A stretch of DNA of 64,000 bases from Clostridium sp. MCC353 (GTDB lineage: Bacteria; Bacillota; Clostridia; Lachnospirales; Lachnospiraceae), in contig NZ_WQPN01000178.1 of NCBI RefSeq assembly GCF_018785315.1, forward strand, positions 6,423 to 70,422, written 5' to 3'. The notes beneath the pieces were generated by a model. The model had not been told where the DNA came from. It was given only the letters and a program-made list of their open reading frames with translations, and did not search any database. Of this stretch, positions 26,512-34,274 are shown one piece after another; position 1 is the first letter of the stretch, and each line of letters begins with the position of its first letter. The translations under genes and the position numbers were made by a program.

Positions 26512-27243
26512 ATGAAGATAGAACGTATCAATGATAATCAGATTCGATGTACACTGAGCAGTTTCGACTTGAGCGTCCGTAATCTGAATCTGGGTGAACT
26601 GGCATACGGAAGCGAAAAAGCGCGCAGCCTTTTTCGTGAGATGATCCAGAAAGCATCCAATGAAGTCGGTTTTGAAGCCGAAGATATCCCACTCATGGTA
26701 GAAGCCATACCACTGTCGAATGAAAGCGTAATGTTAGTCATCACTAAAATAGAAGACCCGGAAGAACTGGACACCCGTTTTTCAAAATTCACCCCCATGT
26801 CCGATGAAGACCAGGACAGTGTGAATGATCTGGCCCATGAACTGTTGGAAGGCGCCGACGGGCTGTTAAGCCTCTTATCGGATAATATGAAGCAGACCCT
26901 GGAAGAACCGCCTGTCCACGATGTTACGCCTGCTCCTCAGGCGCCGGTTCCGGCTTCCCGGATTTATAGTTTTGACAGCCTTGACCGTATATGCGAAGTA
27001 GCCCGCATTGTTGGACATGTCTATGACGGAAAGAATACTCTTTACAAGAAACCGGACAGCCGCCAGTACTACTTAGTGGTAAAAACCAATGACAGCAATT
27101 CCCTCAGTTTCAGCCGCCTGTGCAATATTCTGGCAGAATACGGCACAAAGATCCGGCAGGAATACGCCAGCGAGGCTTATTACAAAGAGCATTATGAAGT
27201 GATCATAAGAAACAGCGCTCTTCAAAAGCTGGCCGATCTTTAA
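26512..27243 (+). CDS. mecA: Adaptor protein MecA
   Basis: A 243-residue protein with the MecA layout: an N-terminal substrate-binding domain (starting MKIERINDNQIRCTLSSFDL, residues about 1-80), an acidic/Pro linker (about 105-150) and a C-terminal ClpC-binding domain (YSFDSLDRICEVARIV through LAEYGTKI, about 152-238). MecA targets substrates to the ClpCP protease and controls competence or sporulation-related regulators in Firmicutes. It is monocistronic with a good AAAGGAAG-type ribosome site and a hairpin downstream. Confidence 0.92.
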   Translation: MKIERINDNQIRCTLSSFDLSVRNLNLGELAYGSEKARSLFREMIQKASNEVGFEAEDIPLMVEAIPLSNESVMLVITKIEDPEELDTRFSKFTPMSDEDQDSVNDLAHELLEGADGLLSLLSDNMKQTLEEPPVHDVTPAPQAPVPASRIYSFDSLDRICEVARIVGHVYDGKNTLYKKPDSRQYYLVVKTNDSNSLSFSRLCNILAEYGTKIRQEYASEAYYKEHYEVIIRNSALQKLADL

Positions 27244-27256
27244 CAGGAACTCTCCT

Positions 27257-27277
27257 GGCCGGAAACATTTTCCGGCC
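27257..27277. terminator. Hairpin after mecA
   Basis: GGCCGGAAA (27257-27265) pairs with TTTCCGGCC (27269-27277) over a three-base loop, 14 bases after the mecA stop. It lacks a T-tract but is placed as a terminator or 3' stabiliser. Confidence 0.5.
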
Positions 27278-27375
27278 GTGAGGGATTTTACTCCCTGGAG
27301 CGCAGACCGCGCAGTTGGCCGCTGAAAATTTTCAAACACCACCTGTGCTGCGGCTGCATGAAACGGATAAAAATC

Positions 27376-27416
27376 AAAAAACAGGTGAGGAGTTAAACTG
27401 ACTCTTCACCTGTTTT
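27376..27416. terminator. Bidirectional terminator between mecA and the DUF1858 gene
   Basis: AAAACAGGTGA pairs with TCACCTGTTTT (27376-27416), with A-rich and T-rich flanks on either side, so it can terminate both convergent genes. The DUF1858 stop is 9 bases away. Confidence 0.75.
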
Positions 27417-27424
27417 CTTCTGAC

Positions 27425-27625
27425 CTATCTTTCTGCTAATACTTCATTCATCTTGCTCACTAAATCATCGCAGTCGATTCCATGAACAAAACATGCCTCT
27501 TCCAATGTTTCACCCTGAGCGGACGGACATCCAAGACAATGCATGCCTGCTCCCATTAACATCTGAGGAATTAATTCATCCATACCGACTAACTGGCCGA
27601 TTAACATATCTTTACTGATCACCAT
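27425..27625 (-). CDS. DUF1858 (hybrid-cluster-associated disulfide) protein
   Basis: A 66-residue protein whose sequence VISKDMLIGQLVGMDELIPQM followed by GMHCLGCPSAQGETLEEAC (shown in part) is the DUF1858 domain, with the family's C-x2-C pair. Such small proteins occur widely in anaerobes near redox or metal-cluster proteins, and the domain also forms the N-terminus of ScdA-type iron-sulfur repair proteins. Start chosen at 27625 because AAGGAGG lies 8 bases upstream; the frame extends eight codons further without a site. Confidence 0.85.
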   Translation of the reverse strand: MVISKDMLIGQLVGMDELIPQMLMGAGMHCLGCPSAQGETLEEACFVHGIDCDDLVSKMNEVLAER

Positions 27626-27698
27626 GATAATAACCTCCTTCTTGCACATACTATTCCTAATATAATACGATTTTAATATTTTGACAAGATAATTTTAC

Positions 27699-27867
27699 GT
27701 AACAGTTCAGACGGCGGGAAAATTGATAAAGGAAGCGGCGTCAAGCTGGCTTGTAAGCCGCTTCCTTTATCAATTTTCACATCGGATGGACATCCGATGC
27801 TTCTTGACCGGCTTTTTCGGTCAAGAAGATAAGCCGGCTGTACTGTTACAAATTGATAAAGGAAGCG
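27699..27867. repeat. Cluster of three hairpins inside an outer inverted repeat, upstream of pflB
   Basis: An outer pair GTAACAGT (27699-27706) and ACTGTTAC (27842-27849) encloses three adjacent hairpins: 27719-27777 with 21-bp perfect arms (containing AATTGATAAAGGAAGCGG), 27780-27799 (CATCGGATG/CATCCGATG) and 27800-27828 (CTTCTTGACCG/CGGTCAAGAAG). A third copy of the first arm, AATTGATAAAGGAAGCG, follows at 27851-27867 and could compete for pairing. It lies between the DUF1858 promoter side and the pfl promoter. It is non-coding. Whether it is a mobile hairpin element or a transcribed structure cannot be told. Confidence 0.7.
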
Positions 27868-27949
27868 TCTTTTTCTACCATTTTACTAGGAATTCCTATT
27901 TTTACCAAGTATTTACTGGCTAAACCAGAAAAATTCTCATTTATTGCTA

Positions 27950-27978
27950 TTGACGTGTATACAATGTGCATTTATAAT
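27950..27978 (+). promoter_or_regulatory. Strong promoter of the pfl locus
   Basis: TTGACG (27950-27955), exactly 17 bases, TATAAT (27973-27978). It lies about 60 bases before the pflB ATG, matching the high expression expected for PFL. Confidence 0.8.
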
Positions 27979-28040
27979 AAACACTACGAAACGTTACTAA
28001 TTTAACTAATCATTCATAGATAAAACAGGAGGTACTCTCA

Positions 28041-30161
28041 ATGAAAACAGAGTGGCGCGATTTTAACGGCGGCGTATGGGAAAAAGAGATCAATGTCAGA
28101 GACTTCATCCAGAAGAACTATACTCCATATGACGGAGATGATTCTTTCCTTGCAGGACCTACCCAGAACACAAAAGATCTTTGGGATCAGGTTATGGAAC
28201 TGAGCAAAGAGGAACTGGAAGCGGGCGGCGTCCTGGATATGGACACCAAAGTTATTTCTACGATCACCTCTCATCCAGCCGGATATTTGAATAAAGATAA
28301 AGAAACCATCGTCGGCTTTCAGACAGACAAGCCTTTTAAACGTTCTTTACAGCCTTACGGCGGTATCCGCATGGCGGAAAAAGCCTGCCTTGACAATGGA
28401 TATAAAGTAGATCCTGAGATCAGCGAATTCTTTACCGCCCATAGAAAAACCCACAACGCAGGCGTATTTGACGCTTATACTCCTGAAATGAGAGCCTGCC
28501 GTTCCAGCCATATCATCACCGGACTTCCCGACGCCTACGGACGGGGACGTATTATCGGCGACTACCGCCGTATCGCTCTTTATGGAGTGGACCGTCTGAT
28601 TGAGGACAAGGAAGAGCAGAAAGCCACCACAAGAAGCACCATGTATTCGGAGATCATCCGTGACCGGGAGGAATTATCTGAACAGATCCGCGCATTAAAA
28701 GAGCTGAAAAAGCTGGGCGAGATCTACGGCTTTGACATTTCAAAACCTGCCACAGATGTGAAAGAAGCCATTCAGTGGACGTATTTCGGATATCTGGCGG
28801 CTGTTAAGGAACAGAACGGCGCCGCTATGTCCCTTGGACGTACCTCCACATTTATTGATATTTATTCCGCACGGGATTTAAAAGAAGGCAGATATACGGA
28901 AGAGCAGATTCAGGAATTCGTGGATCATTTTATCATGAAACTGCGCCTTGTTAAATTTGCCCGTACTCCTGAGTATAACTCCCTGTTCTCCGGCGACCCC
29001 ACCTGGGTAACGGAATCCATCGGCGGCATCGGCATTGACGGACGCCACATGGTGACCAAGATGTCCTACCGTTATCTGCACACTCTGCAGAACCTGGGAA
29101 CCGCTCCGGAACCGAACCTGACCGTACTCTGGTCTACCCGCCTTCCGCATAATTTCAAGAGATTTTGCGCAAAAACCTCCATCGAATCCTCTTCCATCCA
29201 GTATGAAAATGATGATCTGATGCGGGTAACCCACGGAGACGACTACGCCATCGCCTGCTGCGTATCTTCCATGAGAGTGGGCAAGGAAATGCAGTTCTTC
29301 GGCGCCCGCGCAAACCTTGCCAAGTGTCTCCTGTACGCCATCAACGGCGGTATCGACGAAGTGAGCAAAAAGCAGGTCGGCCCCAAATACCGGCCGATCA
29401 CATCCGAATACCTGGATTACGATGAAGTTCTGGAAGCTTATCAGGACATGATGCAGTGGCTGGCAGGCGTTTACGTAAACAGCCTTAACATCATCCATTA
29501 TATGCATGATAAATATTCTTATGAAAGAGTGCAGATGGCCCTTCACGACCATAAAGTGACCCGTTGGTTTGCAACCGGTATCGCTGGATTGTCCGTAGTG
29601 GCGGATTCCCTGTCCGCAATCAAATATGCCAAGGTTAAGACCATCCGTGATGAAAATGGCATTGTAGTGGACTATGAAGTAGAAGGCGATTTCCCGAAAT
29701 ACGGCAACAACGACGACCGGGTGGATGAGATTGCCAGCGATATCGTGCACACCTTCATGAACTATATCAAGCGCAACCACTGCTACCGGGGAGGTATTCC
29801 CACAACTTCCATCCTGACAATCACATCCAATGTGGTCTACGGAAAAGCCACAGGTTCAACCCCGGACGGACGTAAAGGCGGCGAGCCTTTCGCTCCCGGC
29901 GCAAACCCAATGCACAGACGCGATACCCATGGCGCAGTCGCATCTTTGGCATCCGTTGCAAAGCTTCCATTTAAGGATGCACAGGACGGCATTTCCAATA
30001 CCTTCTCCATCATCCCGGGAGCCCTTGGAAAAGAGGATCAGATCTTCATGGGCGATATCGACGTAGAACTGGATATCGATGCAAAAGACCTGCCTGAATA
30101 CGATGACTGCGGCGGCGCATGCAGTTCACCGACAATTTTCGAATCACTTGACAGAGAATAA
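28041..30161 (+). CDS. pflB: Pyruvate formate-lyase, catalytic part lacking the glycyl radical domain
   Basis: A 706-residue formate C-acetyltransferase: pyruvate plus CoA to acetyl-CoA plus formate. The active-site cysteine pair is Cys406-Cys407 in [12 protein letters not shown]. The family sequence runs normally to [15 protein letters not shown] (about residue 669). Intact PFLs then continue to the glycyl radical loop RVSGYA; here that part is replaced by a 37-residue acidic tail ([20 protein letters not shown], then CGGACSSPT). The radical domain is encoded separately by the next gene. The tail has two cysteines and no counterpart in ordinary PFL that I know. The protein should be inactive alone and needs the 83-residue partner. 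AGGAGGT precedes the ATG. Confidence 0.93.
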   Translation: MKTEWRDFNGGVWEKEINVRDFIQKNYTPYDGDDSFLAGPTQNTKDLWDQVMELSKEELEAGGVLDMDTKVISTITSHPAGYLNKDKETIVGFQTDKPFKRSLQPYGGIRMAEKACLDNGYKVDPEISEFFTAHRKTHNAGVFDAYTPEMRACRSSHIITGLPDAYGRGRIIGDYRRIALYGVDRLIEDKEEQKATTRSTMYSEIIRDREELSEQIRALKELKKLGEIYGFDISKPATDVKEAIQWTYFGYLAAVKEQNGAAMSLGRTSTFIDIYSARDLKEGRYTEEQIQEFVDHFIMKLRLVKFARTPEYNSLFSGDPTWVTESIGGIGIDGRHMVTKMSYRYLHTLQNLGTAPEPNLTVLWSTRLPHNFKRFCAKTSIESSSIQYENDDLMRVTHGDDYAIACCVSSMRVGKEMQFFGARANLAKCLLYAINGGIDEVSKKQVGPKYRPITSEYLDYDEVLEAYQDMMQWLAGVYVNSLNIIHYMHDKYSYERVQMALHDHKVTRWFATGIAGLSVVADSLSAIKYAKVKTIRDENGIVVDYEVEGDFPKYGNNDDRVDEIASDIVHTFMNYIKRNHCYRGGIPTTSILTITSNVVYGKATGSTPDGRKGGEPFAPGANPMHRRDTHGAVASLASVAKLPFKDAQDGISNTFSIIPGALGKEDQIFMGDIDVELDIDAKDLPEYDDCGGACSSPTIFESLDRE

Positions 30162-30226
30162 AAACACTCAATGGTAACAATCACAATTAACCTGGCCGCG
30201 TTTGGCGGCAGAACGGAGGAAAATTT

Positions 30227-30478
30227 ATGGCATATACAAACGCAAGCGACGCACAAATTGATAACCTGGTATCTTTATTGGACGGCTACGCTGAAAAGGG
30301 CGGACATCATTTGAATGTAAATGTGTTTACAAAAGAAACCCTTTTAGACGCTCAGGCTCATCCGGAGAAATATCCGCAGCTTACGGTAAGAGTGTCCGGT
30401 TACGCGGTTAACTTTATTAAGCTGACGAAAGAACAGCAGGATGAGGTTATTTCACGTACCTTCCATCAGTCTATCTAA
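30227..30478 (+). CDS. Separate glycyl radical domain of pyruvate formate-lyase (GrcA-like)
   Basis: An 83-residue protein equal to the C-terminal domain of [23 protein letters not shown], then [17 protein letters not shown], with the radical glycine at Gly58. It has its own GGAGGAAAATTT ribosome site and lies 65 bases after the pflB stop, so this is not a sequencing frameshift. E. coli GrcA/YfiD is similar in size, but there it is a spare part for an intact PFL damaged by oxygen; here it must be the only radical-bearing part for this PFL. It is expected to dock on PflB and be activated by the PflA homologue downstream. Confidence 0.92.
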   Translation: MAYTNASDAQIDNLVSLLDGYAEKGGHHLNVNVFTKETLLDAQAHPEKYPQLTVRVSGYAVNFIKLTKEQQDEVISRTFHQSI

Positions 30479-30487
30479 TACTTTTTA

Positions 30488-30720
30488 ACATTAAAGGGTG
30501 ACATTAAAGGGTGAAGGCATTTTCGAAAATGCCCTCACCCTTTAATGTAAACCCTCAAGCCATTTTTAAAAATGCCTTCACCCTTTAATGTAAAACCTCA
30601 AGCCATTTTTGAAAATGCCTTCACCCTTTAATGTAAACCCTCAACCCATTTTTGAAAATGCCTTCACCCTTTAATGTAAACCCTCAACCCATTTTTAAAA
30701 ATGCCTTCACCCCTTATATC
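30488..30720. repeat. 43-bp tandem repeat array with hairpin between the radical domain gene and pflA
   Basis: CACCCTTTAATGTAAA recurs at 30536, 30579, 30622 and 30665, exactly 43 bp apart; a fifth unit at 30708 diverges after CACCCCT. Each unit also carries AAAATGCCTTCACC. Upstream, ATTAAAGGGTG is present twice and then AAGGCATTTTCG, so the first unit forms a hairpin of about 23-bp arms (30501-30548). Every later unit supplies another copy of the same right arm, so several alternative pairings are possible. There are no spacers, so it is not CRISPR. It may attenuate or tune pflA expression. Confidence 0.85.
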
Positions 30721-30773
30721 ACCCCTTATATCAACCCTTATATAAAATCTTCGCCCCCAAAAAGGAGAAACTA

Positions 30774-31526
30774 ATGATAGGTCACATTCATTCCATAGAA
30801 AGTTTCGGAACCGTAGACGGTCCCGGCATCCGCATGGTGGTCTTTACAAAAGGCTGCCCCCTGCGCTGCCAATACTGCCACAACCCGGATACCTGGGAAA
30901 TGTCAGGCGGCACGGACATGACCGTCGAAGAAATCCTCAGCCAATACGACCAGTCCAAAGAATTTTATTCCAACGGCGGCCTCACCGTCACCGGCGGAGA
31001 ACCTTTAATGCAGATCGGCTTCGTAACCGAATTATTCGAAGCCGCCCGCAAAAAAGGGATTCACACCTGTCTCGACACCTCCGGCGTCACCTTCCGCCGT
31101 GAAAACAAAGACATTCGCGCCAAATTCGACCGCCTGCTGTCCGTCACGGACCTGGTCTTACTGGACATCAAGCATATCGATTCCAGCGAGCACGAAAAGC
31201 TTTGTTCCCAGCCCAATGAAAATATCCTGGATTTCGCCCGCTATCTGGACGAAAAATCAATCCCCATGTGGATTCGCCACGTAGTCGTTCCCGGGCTTAC
31301 GGACGATCACCGGTATCTTTACCAGCTGGGCCGTTTCATCGGCACCCTGAGGCATGTGAAGGCCTTAGATGTGCTTCCCTATCATAACATGGGGGAGATG
31401 AAATATGAAAAGCTGGGGATTTCCTATCCATTAAAAGGGGTCTCTCCGGCTACAAAAGAACAGGCAGCGGAGGCCAGGAAGTATATTTTGATGGGAATTC
31501 GCGATGAACGGAGACAAGTGAAATAA
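30774..31526 (+). CDS. pflA: Pyruvate formate-lyase activating enzyme
   Basis: A 250-residue radical SAM enzyme. The cluster motif is CPLRCQYC (C-x3-C-x2-C, residues about 29-36), followed by HNPDTW. TVTGGEPLMQ (GGE SAM motif) lies near 77-86 and DIKHID near 131-136. It uses S-adenosylmethionine to make the glycyl radical, here on the separate radical domain protein. Length and motifs are those of ordinary PflA. AAAGGAG precedes the ATG. Confidence 0.95.
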   Translation: MIGHIHSIESFGTVDGPGIRMVVFTKGCPLRCQYCHNPDTWEMSGGTDMTVEEILSQYDQSKEFYSNGGLTVTGGEPLMQIGFVTELFEAARKKGIHTCLDTSGVTFRRENKDIRAKFDRLLSVTDLVLLDIKHIDSSEHEKLCSQPNENILDFARYLDEKSIPMWIRHVVVPGLTDDHRYLYQLGRFIGTLRHVKALDVLPYHNMGEMKYEKLGISYPLKGVSPATKEQAAEARKYILMGIRDERRQVK

Positions 31527-31533
31527 AATGTAT

Positions 31534-31649
31534 AGGGCACTTAGATGGTTATTGGGCCGCTCCTGAAAACCATTGGTCTTCAGAAGCGGCCATCAATCTT
31601 CGGGAGAGACCGCCAGTCTTCGAGAGAATTCAACGAAAAAAGTGCCCCT
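31534..31649. terminator. Structured terminator after pflA
   Basis: AGGGCACTT (31534-31542) pairs with AAGTGCCCCT (31640-31649), closing a loop that contains a GGCCGCTCCTGA/TCAGAAGCGGCC hairpin and two TCTTCGGGAGA-like repeats. It lies between pflA and the convergent vapC gene. Confidence 0.5.
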
Positions 31650-31661
31650 TCTCAAATTTGT

Positions 31662-32066
31662 TTACTCTTTTGTCCAGTCTTCCACTTCCAAATCTTCCAC
31701 TCGGAAAAACTCTCTGGTGTTATTGGTCACAAGGATCAATCCCTCTGACCTTGCGTGTCCTGCAATCAGCATATCCATCGGTCCAATGGGTGTACCCTTA
31801 CGTTCAAGATCAGCGCGAACTTTTCCGTATTCCTCCGCCGCATAGTTATCAAACGGAAGAATGGAGATAGATGACAGGAACAACGTGACGGCCACACGAT
31901 TGCGCTCAGCTGCCTGGCTCTTTTCCACACCGTGCATCAGCTCACCATAGGTGATAGCTGAGATGCACATGTCATCTGGATTATGTTTTAAAAAGTTTTT
32001 TATCACCTCTGGCGGCTTATGCTTGATTACATAAATGCAGATGTTTGTGTCCAGCATATACTTCAT
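31662..32066 (-). CDS. vapC: VapC-type PIN-domain toxin
   Basis: A 134-residue PIN-domain ribonuclease. The acidic metal-binding residues are Asp6 in MLDTNICIY, Glu42 in YGELMHG and Asp98 in PMDMLIAGHA, followed by the TNNTREF motif. VapC toxins cut tRNA or rRNA and stop translation. Its ATG overlaps the vapB stop by 4 bases, the classic antitoxin-first arrangement. Confidence 0.93.
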   Translation of the reverse strand: MKYMLDTNICIYVIKHKPPEVIKNFLKHNPDDMCISAITYGELMHGVEKSQAAERNRVAVTLFLSSISILPFDNYAAEEYGKVRADLERKGTPIGPMDMLIAGHARSEGLILVTNNTREFFRVEDLEVEDWTKE

Positions 32067-32293
32067 AGAGCTTCACGCTCCTGTACCGCAGGCTGCTCTC
32101 TTCCATCACTCATGAAATCATCCGAGAACAGTTCCAAGCTCTTTAGGAATCCAGACCATTTGTTTTCTTTCGGCGTCAGAATAACAATATCACCGATCTT
32201 ATTAACCGCAACCTCATCCCCATTAAAGCGGCACTCTTTTGGAAGCCGAACTGCCTGACTCCGGCCATTTTCAAACAATTTTGCAGTCATCAT
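32063..32293 (-). CDS. vapB: VapB-type antitoxin
   Basis: A 76-residue AbrB/SpoVT-fold antitoxin: TAKLFENGRSQAVRLPKECR (DNA-binding beta-hairpin fold at the N-terminus) and a C-terminal toxin-binding tail with acidic residues. The start at 32293 is set by AAGGAGG 8 bases upstream; a longer open frame exists but would run through the promoter. VapB neutralises VapC and, as a complex with it, represses this promoter through the adjacent palindrome. Confidence 0.92.
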   Translation of the reverse strand: MMTAKLFENGRSQAVRLPKECRFNGDEVAVNKIGDIVILTPKENKWSGFLKSLELFSDDFMSDGREQPAVQEREAL

Positions 32294-32317
32294 AATAATG
32301 CACCTCCTTATACCATA

Positions 32318-32346
32318 AGTATATATCATGATATATACTTTGTCAA
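32318..32346 (-). promoter_or_regulatory. vapBC promoter with embedded operator
   Basis: On the minus strand TTGACA (32346-32341), 17 bases, TATACT (32323-32318). A perfect 24-bp palindrome (AAGTATATATCA and its complement, 32317-32340) fills exactly the spacer and the -10, so a bound VapBC complex would block polymerase. Confidence 0.85.
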
Positions 32347-32397
32347 ATAATTCTCTGTGTCTCTTTTTTAGTTTGCGCAAGAAGATGCATACTATGT

Positions 32398-33246
32398 TCA
32401 ATCGGTGCAGGCTGTAGGTCTGGAAATCCCATTCATAAATTCCGCAAACTGCCTGATCATTTCATCAACCTCAAATCCTTCCCCTCTCAGCTCCTCCCGC
32501 CAGGCCCTTTCCCACTCCAACGAAAAGTACCCGTTATAGCCGGTTTCGGTTATCATGTCCACAATCTCTTTAATCGGTACGGTCCCTTCACCGATTCTGG
32601 TGTATTTCCAGCTGCTGCGGTCCGGGTCGTCCCAGGGGGTGCCGTCTTTGATGTGTACATGAACCAGGTCGTCCTTCACGTATCCCAGGGTTTCCCGGGG
32701 CTGTTCTCCCGATTCTAAGGGATGCATAATATCCCAAAGCAGTTTAATGTGCCTGAAATCATGCTGGTTTAACAGTTCTCTCAAAACCTCTCCCTTGGCG
32801 AATTCATCGTGGGTTTCGATCCAGATTTCCGTTTGGTACTGGTCCAGGATTTCATCCGCTTCAATCAGCCATTTTACCACTCCGGCATAGTCCACTTTGG
32901 GCACATCGTCGGACCAGCGCTTTTTCTTAAATCCCATCATGATCCTCAGACCGCCACAGTGCAGGATGTTGGCGATCCTGGAACAGCGTCTGAGCTCGTC
33001 AAAACCGTTTTCATTATAGTGATTGATCCTGATGCTGGTTCCCAGATCAGATACCTTCATCTGGTTTTCACATAGATATTCGTACATTTCCTTATAGGCC
33101 TGGTCCGGCAGAGAAAGGGCGGACCAGGGGTGGAAGTTCATGCGGATTTCCAGGGCTTCGATTCCATTTTCCCGGCATATTTTTACCGTATCTTCCAGGG
33201 TCCAATCCTGAAATGCCAGCGTACTGGCCGCCAGTTTATATTTCAT
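32398..33246 (-). CDS. Sugar phosphate isomerase/epimerase (xylose isomerase-like TIM barrel)
   Basis: A 282-residue AP endonuclease 2/xylose isomerase-type barrel. Metal ligands are suggested by ETHDEF (about 147-152), LWDIMHP (about 172-178), HVHIKDG (about 200-206) and SLEWERAW near 246. Such proteins isomerise or epimerise sugars, sugar acids or inosose compounds. It is the last gene of the minus-strand unit with a 2-hydroxyacid dehydrogenase and GH88, so its substrate is probably derived from the released uronate. vapBC lies immediately downstream. Confidence 0.87.
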   Translation of the reverse strand: MKYKLAASTLAFQDWTLEDTVKICRENGIEALEIRMNFHPWSALSLPDQAYKEMYEYLCENQMKVSDLGTSIRINHYNENGFDELRRCSRIANILHCGGLRIMMGFKKKRWSDDVPKVDYAGVVKWLIEADEILDQYQTEIWIETHDEFAKGEVLRELLNQHDFRHIKLLWDIMHPLESGEQPRETLGYVKDDLVHVHIKDGTPWDDPDRSSWKYTRIGEGTVPIKEIVDMITETGYNGYFSLEWERAWREELRGEGFEVDEMIRQFAEFMNGISRPTACTD

Positions 33247-33252
33247 TTAACC

Positions 33253-34257
33253 TCAACCTCCCGACGTCATTCTGACTGCATATTCATAGGGAATTCCGTC
33301 TTCATACGGCCTGCCTTCCAGAATCGCCAGGATGTCTTCGGCCAGTTTTAAAGTCACCTTTTCCCTCATATCAAAGGTGGGGCCCGCCATATGGGGGAAG
33401 AGAAGCACATTGTCCAGATTCCGCAGTTCACTGTCCGCAGGCAGGGGCTCCTGGTGGTAGACATCTAAAATGGCTTTGAAACGGCCGGTTTTCAGCTCTT
33501 TCATCATGGCCTCTTCGTCCACAATTCCAGCCCGGGCCGTATTGACAAACAGCGCCCCCGGCTTGATTCTCTTCAATAAATCCTCTGTGATCATTCCCCT
33601 GGTTTCTTTGTTCAGCGCCCCATGGAGGGAAATGATATCGCAGGTTTCAAATATCTCTTCCGCAGACGCGATCCTGACGCCTTTCTGCTCTGCCTCTTCT
33701 CCTGTTATGTATTTGGACGCCACCAGAATCTCAGGCTGGAACCATTTCAATAGGTCGATATAATATTTTGCAATGGCGCCGTAACCCACAATGCCTATTT
33801 TCTTCCCGATCATTCCTGAGTTATTGCCGGGAACCCGTCTCCAGCCGTCATTTTTTATGGAATTCACCTCGTCATACAGGCATCTGAGGGACATGAGGGT
33901 ATAGGCCAGACAGCCTTCCGCCACACTCTTGGCAAACAGGTCATTTCCGCTCAAAACAATGATCCCCCGGTCATACTCTTCCTTGCAGATCATGGTTGCC
34001 ACCGTACCCCCTGTGTGGGCATGGATTTTCAAGCGGTTGGCCGCCTTTAACACATCTTCGTCTATCCTGGGCGTTTTCCATCCTGTCACCAGTATATCCA
34101 CATCTTTGATATGTTCAATCAGTTCTTCCTTTGTATACGCCTGGCGGCCCGTATCGTTGTATTCCACGTCCCCCAGCGCCTCTAAAGCCGCTTTGGCTTT
34201 AGGCGTGAAAAAACTGTCTTTCACTTCCCCTGCTCCTACCGTAACCAGAATTTTCAT
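33253..34257 (-). CDS. D-isomer-specific 2-hydroxyacid dehydrogenase
   Basis: A 334-residue NAD-dependent dehydrogenase. The nucleotide loop is VGYGAIAKYYIDL (about 156-168), the substrate Arg is in NTARAGIVDE (about 240-249), Glu in YHQEPLP and His in FPHMAGPT (about 293-300). It probably reduces a 2-keto acid formed from the polysaccharide sugar, or a glyoxylate-type by-product. It is distinct from the homologue at 7568. Confidence 0.9.
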   Translation of the reverse strand: MKILVTVGAGEVKDSFFTPKAKAALEALGDVEYNDTGRQAYTKEELIEHIKDVDILVTGWKTPRIDEDVLKAANRLKIHAHTGGTVATMICKEEYDRGIIVLSGNDLFAKSVAEGCLAYTLMSLRCLYDEVNSIKNDGWRRVPGNNSGMIGKKIGIVGYGAIAKYYIDLLKWFQPEILVASKYITGEEAEQKGVRIASAEEIFETCDIISLHGALNKETRGMITEDLLKRIKPGALFVNTARAGIVDEEAMMKELKTGRFKAILDVYHQEPLPADSELRNLDNVLLFPHMAGPTFDMREKVTLKLAEDILAILEGRPYEDGIPYEYAVRMTSGG

Positions 34258-34274
34258 GATTTTTCCTTTCCCCT

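Noticed and set aside
28878-29780. A 300-codon minus-strand frame inside pflB
   Set aside because: It is a mirror of the pflB codon pattern, with no ribosome site and no recognisable domain.
30161-30227. PFL split as a sequencing frameshift
   Set aside because: The small gene has its own ribosome site and start, the gap is 65 bases, and the end of pflB has a coherent unrelated tail rather than out-of-frame family sequence.
30488-30720. Possible CRISPR array
   Set aside because: The 43-bp units are contiguous with no unique spacers and no cas genes nearby; they are tandem copies of a hairpin arm.
32294-32401. Extended N-terminus of vapB
   Set aside because: The extension runs through the promoter and operator; the AAGGAGG fixes the start at 32293.
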